From the NCBI RefSeq assembly GCF_004135285.1, contig NZ_CP035494.1, positions 2,108,001-2,172,000 of the forward strand: a stretch of 64,000 nucleotides of DNA, read 5' to 3'. The DNA is from Microbacterium protaetiae. Lineage in GTDB: Bacteria > Actinomycetota > Actinomycetes > Actinomycetales > Microbacteriaceae. A program made the position numbers and the translations under genes. Shown one piece after another: positions 53,572-61,203 of the stretch. The notes beneath the pieces were generated by a model, which was not told where the DNA came from, did no database searches, and worked only from the letters and a program-made list of their open reading frames with translations. Position 1 is the first letter of the stretch. Every line of letters begins with the position of its first letter.

Positions 53572-55095
53572 ATGCCCGTCGCCCCCTCTGCTCCCGCCTC
53601 GACCGCGTTCCGCCTGCCGAACGGTCAGGTGCCGGTGAGGGCCGCGCTGCGGCATCCGCGCCTGCTCACCACAGAAGTACTCGCCGGAATGGTGACAACG
53701 CTCGCGCTGATTCCCGAAGTGATCTCGTTCTCACTGATCTCGGGCGTCGGCCCCGACGTCGCCCTCATTTCGTCGGTGGTGCTGGCCGTCGTGATGTCGC
53801 TGGTCGGCGGAAGGCCCGCGATGGTCTCGGCCGCGGCCGGATCCGTCGCGCTCGTGCTCGCACCGCTGGTGCAGGCCCACGGCACGGGGTACGTACTGCC
53901 GGCCGTGCTGCTGACCGGGGTGATCCAGATCGTGTTCGGGGCGGCGGGCCTCGCCCGTCTCGTGCGCTACATTCCCCGATCGGTGATGATCGGCTTCGTC
54001 AACGCGCTGGGCGTGCTGATCTTCGTCGCACAGGTGCAGCACGTGATCGACGTGCCCTGGCAGGTGTACCCGCTGTTCGTCGTGACGATTCTGATCGTCG
54101 TGGTGCTGCCGAGGTTCACCCGCGCGATCCCGGCACCGCTGGTGGCGATCGTGCTGGTGACCGCCGCCGCCGTCGTATTCGGGCTGAACGTGCCCACGGT
54201 CGGCGATGAGGGTTCGGTGAGCGGGGGACTGCCGGGGCTCACGCCGTGGACCGTGCCGTTCGACCTCGAGACGCTGCGGATCGTCGCGCCGACGGCGTTC
54301 GCCGCGGCGATGGTGGGCCTGTTGGAGAGCCTGTTGACCGCGAAGGTCGTCGACGAGATCACCGACAGCCGATCGGGAAAGGGTCGCGAATCGTGGGGGC
54401 TCGGCGTCGCGAACATCCTGGCGGGGCTGTGGGGCGGGGTTGCCGGGTGCGCGATGATCGGACAGACCGTCGTGAACGTGCAGCTCGGCCGGGCGCGCAC
54501 CCGCATCTCGACGCTCGTGGCGGGACTGTTCCTTCTGCTGCTGATCGCGGTGCTGTCGCCGGTGATGTCGGCCATTCCGATGGCGGCGCTGGCAGCGGTC
54601 ATGATGGTCGTGGCCCTCCGCACTGTGGACTGGCACAGTGTGCGGCCTTCGACGTTGCGCCGGATGCCGGTGCCCGAGACGATCGTGATGCTGGTGACGG
54701 TGGGGGTTGTCGTGGCCACGAACAATCTGGCCACGGGCGTCGGCGTGGGCGTGCTTCTGGCGCTCGTGTTCTTCGCCCGCCGCATCGCACATGTGGTGCG
54801 GGTCTCGCGCGAGGTGTCAGACGACGGTGCCGTGGCACAGTACCGCGTGCTCGGGCCGTTGTTCTTCGCGTCGAGCAATGATCTGGTCGATCAGTTCTCG
54901 TACGCCGACGACCCGGCGCGCGTCGTGATCGACCTGAGCGACTCGCACATCTGGGACGCCTCCAGTGTGGCCGCGCTCGACGCCATCGGGACCAAGTACG
55001 CGGCACACGGTGCGACGGTCGAGCTGATCGGCCTCAATGCCCACAGCCGGATGTTCCACGGCCGGCTGACGGGGTCTCTGGGGAGTCCGTCGTAA
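53572..55095 (+). CDS. SulP-family anion transporter with STAS domain
   Basis: A 507-residue permease. Transport domain helices begin at TTEVLAGMVTTLALIPEVISFSLISGVGPDVAL, which is SulP-like. A cytosolic STAS domain (VVIDLSDSHIWDASSVAALDAIG) closes the protein. It could carry sulfate, bicarbonate or another anion. The ATG at 53572 (MPVAPSAPASTAF) is the favoured start. A TAGACT promoter box lies at 53459-53464, about 100 bp upstream, and is shared with the decayed copy at 57172. Confidence 0.9.
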   Translation: MPVAPSAPASTAFRLPNGQVPVRAALRHPRLLTTEVLAGMVTTLALIPEVISFSLISGVGPDVALISSVVLAVVMSLVGGRPAMVSAAAGSVALVLAPLVQAHGTGYVLPAVLLTGVIQIVFGAAGLARLVRYIPRSVMIGFVNALGVLIFVAQVQHVIDVPWQVYPLFVVTILIVVVLPRFTRAIPAPLVAIVLVTAAAVVFGLNVPTVGDEGSVSGGLPGLTPWTVPFDLETLRIVAPTAFAAAMVGLLESLLTAKVVDEITDSRSGKGRESWGLGVANILAGLWGGVAGCAMIGQTVVNVQLGRARTRISTLVAGLFLLLLIAVLSPVMSAIPMAALAAVMMVVALRTVDWHSVRPSTLRRMPVPETIVMLVTVGVVVATNNLATGVGVGVLLALVFFARRIAHVVRVSREVSDDGAVAQYRVLGPLFFASSNDLVDQFSYADDPARVVIDLSDSHIWDASSVAALDAIGTKYAAHGATVELIGLNAHSRMFHGRLTGSLGSPS

Positions 55096-55166
55096 TCACG
55101 CAGGAGCAGAGGAAGCGATGTGCGCCGCGCATAGCCGGCTACCGCCTACCGCCTCACCGCGTCGGG

Positions 55167-56087
55167 TCACGTCGTCGCGCGCACCACGACCTCGGATGGC
55201 GACTGCGTCCAGATTCCTGGATCGATACCGAGCGCAAAACGGGCCGCGCGCTCACCGAAGGATGCCGCGTGGATGCGTACCGTCGTCAACGGCGGGTCCC
55301 ACAGTGCTCCGTGCCCGCCGTCGTCGAAGCCGATGACGGCGAGGTCATCGGGCACCTGCAGCCCGAGTGCGGCAACGGCAGAGAGCACGCCGAACGCGAC
55401 GTCGTCGCTGTATGCGGCCACGGCGGTGACATCGGTGTCTGAGAGAAGGGCGCGCACCGACTCGGTGCGCGCCGCGCGGTCGACGCCCATGTCGATGCGC
55501 AGCGTGCGGATCGGCGCCATGCCCAAGGCGCGTGCGGCCCGGTCAGCATGCTCGAGACGGGTAGCCGCAAGCGGGTCATCGGTCGACGGCACCCCGAACG
55601 CCACGGCGCGGTGCCCGCGCTCGGCAAGATGCGTGAGCTGCGTCATCGTGTGGAGGGCGAATCCGGCATACTGCCCGCCGGCGCTCCCGAAGACGGGATG
55701 GTCGTCGGATGCCCCCGACAGCAGAACATCCAGATCGACGACGCCCCGAGGGCGGAGCGCGTCGACCGCGTCCTGCGGGATGCCGCTGCCCGCGCTGATC
55801 AGCAACGAGTGACCGTGTCGCCTCAGCTCGTCGGTCATTCCTGCGATGAAGCTGTCGAGACTGTGCCCGCTCAAGGCCGCCCCGACATTCAGCAGCACGC
55901 TGCGCGAGGCACCCTCACGCAGTGCACGGGCGACGCCGTGGGGAGCGTAGCCGAGGGATGCCGCGGCTGCTCGCACCCGCTGCTGTGTCGCCGGAGTGAT
56001 GGTCTGCCCGGGCGTCTCGTTGAGGACGTAGCTCACCGTCGCCGTCGAGACGCGCGCCTCGCGAGCGACATCCTTGATCGTGACCAT
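55167..56087 (-). CDS. LacI-family regulator
   Basis: A 306-residue repressor. The HTH is TIKDVAREARVSTATVSYVLNE with hinge PHGVARALREGASRS; the sensor domain ends in DDLAVIGFDDGGHGALWDPPLTTV. It is divergent from the alcohol dehydrogenase gene, with a LacI-type palindrome between them, and is its probable repressor. It lies between the two SulP copies and so may have entered between them. Confidence 0.92.
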   Translation of the reverse strand: MVTIKDVAREARVSTATVSYVLNETPGQTITPATQQRVRAAAASLGYAPHGVARALREGASRSVLLNVGAALSGHSLDSFIAGMTDELRRHGHSLLISAGSGIPQDAVDALRPRGVVDLDVLLSGASDDHPVFGSAGGQYAGFALHTMTQLTHLAERGHRAVAFGVPSTDDPLAATRLEHADRAARALGMAPIRTLRIDMGVDRAARTESVRALLSDTDVTAVAAYSDDVAFGVLSAVAALGLQVPDDLAVIGFDDGGHGALWDPPLTTVRIHAASFGERAARFALGIDPGIWTQSPSEVVVRATT

Positions 56088-56100
56088 GGCTGCAGACTAT

Positions 56101-56118
56101 CGCTTAAACGATTAAGCG
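56101..56118. promoter_or_regulatory. LacI-type operator between the regulator and the dehydrogenase
   Basis: CGCTTAAACGATTAAGCG has perfect 7-bp arms (CGCTTAA/TTAAGCG). It lies 14 bp upstream of the regulator start and 55 bp before the dehydrogenase. Confidence 0.8.
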
Positions 56119-56172
56119 GCTACGATCGGACGTGCGGATCCTCTCGATCCGCGGGTGAAGAAGGAGTGAGCC

Positions 56173-57138
56173 ATGAAGGCTTGGCAGTACATGGGCGATC
56201 ACGCCCCCATCCAACTCAACGAGGTCGACGAACCCGTCCCCGGCCCGACGCAGGTGATCATCGATGTCAAGGCGGCAGGACTGTGCCATTCCGACATCAT
56301 GTACATGCAGACCGGCGACGCCGTCATGCCGTTCCTTCCGATGACCCAGGGGCACGAGAACGCCGGCGTGATCTCGCGCATCGGCTCGGAGGTCGTGGGA
56401 TTCGCCGTCGGCGATGTCGTCGGTGTGAACTCGGCCGGCGTGCAGCCGCCGCTTGGCATGTTCACTCCCGGCGGTTTCGCCGACAAGCTCGCCGCCGACT
56501 ACCGCGACCTTGCGCGTGTGCCCGAGGGCCTCGACCTCTCGTTGGCGGCACTGGCCACCGACGCGGGCATGACCTCGTACCACGCGATGATCAAGGAGGG
56601 CGGGGCGAGCGCCGGCATGAAAGTCGGCGTCATCGGCTTCGGCGGCCTCGGTCAGATCGGCGCTCGCGCGGCCGTGCTCGCCGGCGCCGAAGTGCACGTC
56701 GCCGAGACGAAGGAAGACGTGTGGCCGGTTGCGAAGGCCGTCGGCGTCGTCGACTGCGTGAAGGATGCAGCGGAATGGGTGACACCGATGACCGGTGACC
56801 CGCTGAACGCGGCATCCGGTTTCGACCTCATCGTCGACTATGCGGGATTCGACACGACCCAGAAGGCGTTGAACGCGATAAAGCGCGGCGGCAAGGTGGT
56901 GCAGGTCGGCCTTGGCAAGCCGACCTTCACCGTGAGCACGCCGACGATCCTCGGCAAGACCCTGGTGGGGTCGCTGGGCGGCACCGTGCAGGACATCGAG
57001 GAGGTCTTCGAGTTGATGCGTCGCGGTGAGATCGCGCCGGTGTACGAAGAGATCAGCTTCGACGCGGTCGGCGAGGGCCTGGAGCGTCTCGCGAACAACG
57101 CGGTCACCGGTCGGCTGGTGGCTCGCTTCGGAGACTGA
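56173..57138 (+). CDS. zinc-type alcohol dehydrogenase without the structural-zinc lobe
   Basis: A 321-residue medium-chain dehydrogenase with the catalytic-zinc residues LCHSD (Cys) and GHENAGVI (His, Glu), and the cofactor motif VIGFGGLGQIGARAAVLAGAEV. The segment that normally carries four cysteines is replaced by GVNSAGVQPPLGMFTPGGF, so the structural zinc site is missing, and the protein is shorter than the usual ~340-350. The ATG has GAAGAAGGAGTGAGCC upstream. The divergent LacI gene suggests induction by a sugar or polyol. Confidence 0.88.
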   Translation: MKAWQYMGDHAPIQLNEVDEPVPGPTQVIIDVKAAGLCHSDIMYMQTGDAVMPFLPMTQGHENAGVISRIGSEVVGFAVGDVVGVNSAGVQPPLGMFTPGGFADKLAADYRDLARVPEGLDLSLAALATDAGMTSYHAMIKEGGASAGMKVGVIGFGGLGQIGARAAVLAGAEVHVAETKEDVWPVAKAVGVVDCVKDAAEWVTPMTGDPLNAASGFDLIVDYAGFDTTQKALNAIKRGGKVVQVGLGKPTFTVSTPTILGKTLVGSLGGTVQDIEEVFELMRRGEIAPVYEEISFDAVGEGLERLANNAVTGRLVARFGD

Positions 57139-57286
57139 CCGCCCTGCCTCTCTGATCGACCAGCGATCCCGCATAGACTCGACAGGTTGCCGCGTGCCCG
57201 GAATGGACTTCGGGCCTGCGGCACCGTCACTCCGCCGCCGAAAGGACCGCCGTGCGGTCGCCTGCGGCCCTCCGGCACACTCGCTC

Positions 57287-57954
57287 ATACCCGTCGCCCT
57301 CTCCGCTCCCGCCTCGACGGCGTTCCGTCTGCCGAACGGCCAGGTGCCGGTGACCGCCGCGCTGCGACATCCGCGCCTTCTGACCACCGAAGTGCTCGCG
57401 GGAATGGTGACCACGCTCGCGCTGATTCCCGAGGTGATCTCGTTCTCGCTGATTTCGGGTGTCGGCCCTGATGTCGCCCTGATCTCGTCGGTGGTACTGG
57501 CCGTGGTGATGTCGCTGGTCGGCCGCCGGCCGGCGATGGTCTCGGCGGCGGCGGGTTCGGTCGCGCTCGTGGTCGCGCCCCTGGTGCACGCACACGGCAC
57601 CGGGTATGTGCTTCCGGCGGTGCTGCTGACCGGGCTCATCCAGATCGTGTTCGGGGCGGCAGGGCTCGCCCGGCTCGTGCGGTACATTCCCCGATCGGTG
57701 ATGATCGGCTTCGTCAATGCGCTCGGGGTGCTGATCTTCGTCGCACAGGCCAGTTCTCGTACGCCGACGACCCGGCGCGGGTCGTGATCGATCTGAGCGA
57801 CTCGCACATCTGGGATGCCTCCAGCGTCGCCGCGCTCGACGCCATCCAGACGAAGTACGCGGCGCACGGCGCGACAGTGGAACTGATCGGCCTCAACGCG
57901 CACAGCCGGATGTTCCACGGACGGCTGACGGGATCTCTGGGGAGTCCGTCGTAA
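57287..57954 (+). pseudogene. decayed duplicate of the SulP transporter gene
   Basis: The first 462 bases match the start of the SulP gene at 53572 and the last 204 bases match its end. About 856 bp in between are missing (junction at 57749-57750), which removes most transmembrane helices and shifts the frame before the STAS domain. The start codon has become ATA (57287-57289). The 5' flank from about 57172 and 3' flank to about 58018 are also duplicated, so the whole gene with its promoter was copied and then decayed. Confidence 0.92.
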
Positions 57955-58007
57955 TCACGCAGGAGCAGAGGAAGCTGATGTTGCGCCGCGCATAACCGGC
58001 TGCCGCC

Positions 58008-58310
58008 TCACCGCGTGCCCACCACTCTGACCGTGAGCACGTGCCGTTCGCGAACCTCGCCGTTCACCCGGGTGAGAGCGAGATCGACGACGGCGACACC
58101 GGTCTGAAGCGCATCGATCTGCAGCTCGCGCGGGTAGCTGCCCTGGCCCGGAGAGTCCCCGGCGGGCGGTACGCCGACCGTCCGCACCGCGACGGCTGCG
58201 GCATCCCGCGTCACCGTGACCAGCCAGCGATACCCCTGGCTGCCCGCGCCGGTGATCGGGGCGCGGAAGTGCTCCCCGATCACCAGATCGATCTCAGAGG
58301 GAAGAGCCAA
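58008..58310 (-). CDS. chagasin-like (I42) cysteine protease inhibitor
   Basis: A protein of ~100 residues with ITGAGSQGYRWLVTV, in the place of the NPTTGYxW loop of I42 inhibitors, and a C-terminal RERHVLTVRVVG strand typical of the family. The likely start is TTG at 58310 behind GGAGTCGTCA; an ATG at 58340 is also possible. Either way it overlaps the 3' end of the adjacent protease gene, so the two are coupled. It lacks a signal peptide. It probably inhibits the papain-like protease encoded just before it. Confidence 0.75.
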   Translation of the reverse strand: MALPSEIDLVIGEHFRAPITGAGSQGYRWLVTVTRDAAAVAVRTVGVPPAGDSPGQGSYPRELQIDALQTGVAVVDLALTRVNGEVRERHVLTVRVVGTR

Positions 58311-60234
58311 TGACGACTCCGTCGTGCCAGCCGGTGCCATCGCGCCAGAAGTGCTGCATCTTGCCATCATGCCGCCGCGCGACCACTTCGAGGTTGAATC
58401 CGAAGCTGCCCTGCACCAGCGCGAGCACCCGATCGATGCCGGTGCCGAACGTCGCGCTCGCCCGCCACACTCCCAGCGCATCGCGCCACCAGTGCTGCAG
58501 CACGCCCGACGCCAGTGCGACGACGAGCTCATAGTTGCCCGAGGCGAACTCATCGGTGCGCCCGTACTGCCCCTCGATCATGGCCGGTGCGGTACGGCAT
58601 CCCGCAGCGAACGTCGTCGTCGCCGACCACGCCCAGCTCGTGCCGTCGGCGCGATGCCAGTGCTGCAACGTGCCGTCGGCGCGCAGGCAGACGAGCTCAA
58701 GGTCGCCCTTCGTCGTCTGGATGAGGCTAGGCCCCGCCTCGCGCACGTCGCTGCCGAACACTGGCCCGGCATGCCAGCCGGCACCGTCGCGCCACCAGTG
58801 CTGCAGCTGGCCGCTGGCAAGTCCGGTCACGACCTCGAAGTTCGCGCCGTAGCTGCTTTGCACGAATCCCGGCGTGCCCAGGGCATTGTTCGGCCCGAAC
58901 GTCGCGCCGTCGTTCCACGTGCCGTGCGTCTGGTCGAACCACCAGTGCCGCAGCCGGCCGGCGCTCGACGCGTAGATCATCTCGAAGTTGCGGTTGTAGG
59001 CGGTGCCGGTCGCGGTCGGCTCCGAGCCGGCATCGCTTGCGAAACCGGATGCCGCGGCCCACGGCAGCGCACCGGTTCCGTTGTCGCGCCACCAGTGCGC
59101 GATGCCCCCTGACGGTGCGTGCACGAACAGCTCGAAGTTGTCGTGGTTCGCGCCGTCGCCGCTCTCGAACATGGCGCCGTTGTGGCTGAACCGCTTCGCC
59201 CACGGATCAGGGTTCGTGCCGCGCAGTCCGTACATCGCGTTGGTATCGATGCCGATCTGGCCGTATCCGATCCAGCCGTAGCCATGGTCGCCCCAGCTGT
59301 CCCCCCACGAGTTGCGGATGAGCCAGGCCTGCTTACGGTCGTCGTACCCGACGACGTCGACCACGTGCGTGCCGTTGGAGGTCTGGCCCGGCGCGGCCTT
59401 GTATACGGTCGTGATGTCGCTGTAGCCGTAGAAGTCGTCGTAGATGGTGATGGAACTCGCCACGGTTGGACCGATCTTCCAGATCCAGTCCTTCATGTCG
59501 TCGACATGGCTCAGCGTCGTATACGCCGGCGTCTTCACGGTGCGGCCGCTGCGATCGAAGGTTGTCGTCGCCGTGGTGTGCTGCGTCGATCCGGTGCCGC
59601 AGTTGCTCGGCGCCGGCACCCAGTACGCATCGTTGTGCGCGGCCGGGAACGGCCACGGGATGCAGCCGGGGTCGGCCTGCCCGTTGTCCTTCACCCAGTT
59701 CAGGGTGTTGCGGGCGTCACCGCACTGGCCGACCACCACGGTCAGCCCGCGCACCACATCGCCCTCTGATCGCGGCGCCCACGTGCAGTGCTCGATGCGC
59801 GTCATCGCCTCGATGATGCCGGTCGGGGCGAAGATCCAGCAGTGCTCCGACGCGAACTGGTCGCGGGTGCGGGTGAACGTCGGCCAGCCGTTGTGCGTGC
59901 GCCAGTCGACGGCCGAGGGGCGTGCCGGCGGCGCGGGTGCGGGCGGTGTCGGCGGTACCGGCGCGGGCTTGGGCGGCCGCAAGTCGGCGATCGCTGCCGG
60001 CGAGACGCTGATCGCGAGTTCGCGTGCGCTCGGCTGCTCGGCGATGAGCTTGCTCACATCGACGCGATGGGCGGGATTCGCGCGCGTGGGTGGCGGGCCG
60101 CCCAGCAGCCGGCGCACCAGCGGTCTGTCGTCGGGGATGGCAGGCAGCACCCGCCATCCCAGATCGTGCGCCGCGATCAGTGCGCGAACGTCACCGTATG
60201 TCTTCAGCCGAGGGCTCGGGGTCTGTGCGGACAT
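58294..60234 (-). CDS. papain-like (C1) protease with C-terminal lectin-like repeats
   Basis: A 646-residue protein. A ~85-residue N-terminal region is followed by a Pro-rich linker and a C1 peptidase domain. The catalytic residues are Q126, C132 (SEHCWIFAP), H290 (NGTHVVDVVGYDD) and N308 (WLIRNSWGDSWG). Residues ~350-646 hold six repeats of the type FEVV...G.LQHWWRD, like PLL/tectonin-type beta-propellers. There is no signal peptide or membrane helix, so it is either cytosolic or exported by a non-Sec route. The ATG at 60234 follows CTGGAGCACCTC. Its target is unknown. Confidence 0.85.
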   Translation of the reverse strand: MSAQTPSPRLKTYGDVRALIAAHDLGWRVLPAIPDDRPLVRRLLGGPPPTRANPAHRVDVSKLIAEQPSARELAISVSPAAIADLRPPKPAPVPPTPPAPAPPARPSAVDWRTHNGWPTFTRTRDQFASEHCWIFAPTGIIEAMTRIEHCTWAPRSEGDVVRGLTVVVGQCGDARNTLNWVKDNGQADPGCIPWPFPAAHNDAYWVPAPSNCGTGSTQHTTATTTFDRSGRTVKTPAYTTLSHVDDMKDWIWKIGPTVASSITIYDDFYGYSDITTVYKAAPGQTSNGTHVVDVVGYDDRKQAWLIRNSWGDSWGDHGYGWIGYGQIGIDTNAMYGLRGTNPDPWAKRFSHNGAMFESGDGANHDNFELFVHAPSGGIAHWWRDNGTGALPWAAASGFASDAGSEPTATGTAYNRNFEMIYASSAGRLRHWWFDQTHGTWNDGATFGPNNALGTPGFVQSSYGANFEVVTGLASGQLQHWWRDGAGWHAGPVFGSDVREAGPSLIQTTKGDLELVCLRADGTLQHWHRADGTSWAWSATTTFAAGCRTAPAMIEGQYGRTDEFASGNYELVVALASGVLQHWWRDALGVWRASATFGTGIDRVLALVQGSFGFNLEVVARRHDGKMQHFWRDGTGWHDGVVIGSSL

Positions 60235-60405
60235 GAGGTGCTCCAGAGGGTCCGATGCCGCGTGGCGGGCATCGCCCACTGGGAAGAGCCGCCGGCACGA
60301 CAGCGTGATACCGCGGCTGCGGCATCCACCTCGCCGTCAGCGCAATGCGTGCCGCAGGTGCTCGGCCAGCTGCTCATAGACGCGGTTCACCACGACACCA
60401 CGATG

Positions 60406-61065
60406 TCAGACCAGACGTGCGTGGCCACGGGCGTCGAAGCCACCTTCTGGGCGAGTGACGGGGGCTGCGAGCATCCCCGCCGCGGCGTCGATGAGGAAAT
60501 AGCCGACCGCACGCCAGCTCCCTCGCGCGGTGCCGGAGTTGCTCTCTGCCTCGTACTCCGCGCACACCCCGAGGACGAGATATCCGAGAATGGCCGAGCG
60601 CCCGCGCATCGTCGCCGGCGAAATGCCCTCGACGGCCGTGGCCAGGGATGAGAAGTCCGTTCCCAGGTCGAGTTCGTCGGCTGACTCCTCGAGCACGGCG
60701 ACGGCCGACGGCACCGAACGCAGCTGTGCGAGGAACTGCGCCCGCCAGCTCGGCCCGGGGATCGAGTCGAGCAGCTCCACGAGCGGCAGCAGTCGGCACC
60801 GGACGATGTCGTGCACGCTGGGATGGGGGCCGAGCTCGGCGAGAAGCTCTCGGCGCCGCGCGGCCACCACGTCGTTGTGCCGGAAGATCAGTGCGCGCAG
60901 CAGGTCGTCGCGGGTGCCGAAGTGGTAGGCGACGGCGGAGTGGTTGGCAGAGCCCGCGTGCTCGGCGATGCGGCGGGATGACACGGCGTCGATGCCGTTC
61001 TTGGCGAACAACTCTTCGGCGGCATCCAAGAGCGCCTCGCGTGCGCGATCGCTGTGCTGGCCCAT
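60406..61065 (-). CDS. TetR-family transcriptional regulator
   Basis: A 219-residue TetR protein. The HTH region contains VSSRRIAEHAGSANHSAVAYHF, and the ligand domain is long. The ATG at 61065 was chosen because GGGAGGCGGG lies just upstream; an alternative ATG at 61104 adds 13 residues. It is divergent from the large membrane protein gene, with a palindrome between them, and is its probable repressor. Confidence 0.9.
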   Translation of the reverse strand: MGQHSDRAREALLDAAEELFAKNGIDAVSSRRIAEHAGSANHSAVAYHFGTRDDLLRALIFRHNDVVAARRRELLAELGPHPSVHDIVRCRLLPLVELLDSIPGPSWRAQFLAQLRSVPSAVAVLEESADELDLGTDFSSLATAVEGISPATMRGRSAILGYLVLGVCAEYEAESNSGTARGSWRAVGYFLIDAAAGMLAAPVTRPEGGFDARGHARLV

Positions 61066-61120
61066 CCCGCCTCCCGATGTTGTGGATTCACTGTGACATG
61101 CCATCTGCAGTTTCGCATTC

Positions 61121-61138
61121 TTACGTCACATGACTTAA
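61121..61138. promoter_or_regulatory. candidate TetR operator
   Basis: TTACGTCA (61121-61128) and TGACTTAA (61131-61138) form an imperfect palindrome (7 of 8 pairs) between the divergent tetR and membrane-protein genes. Confidence 0.6.
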
Positions 61139-61203
61139 ATTGTACAGGTCCTCACGATCAGCGTCGATCTCCACCCGGCACCCCACACGTCAGGAGCACG
61201 CCC

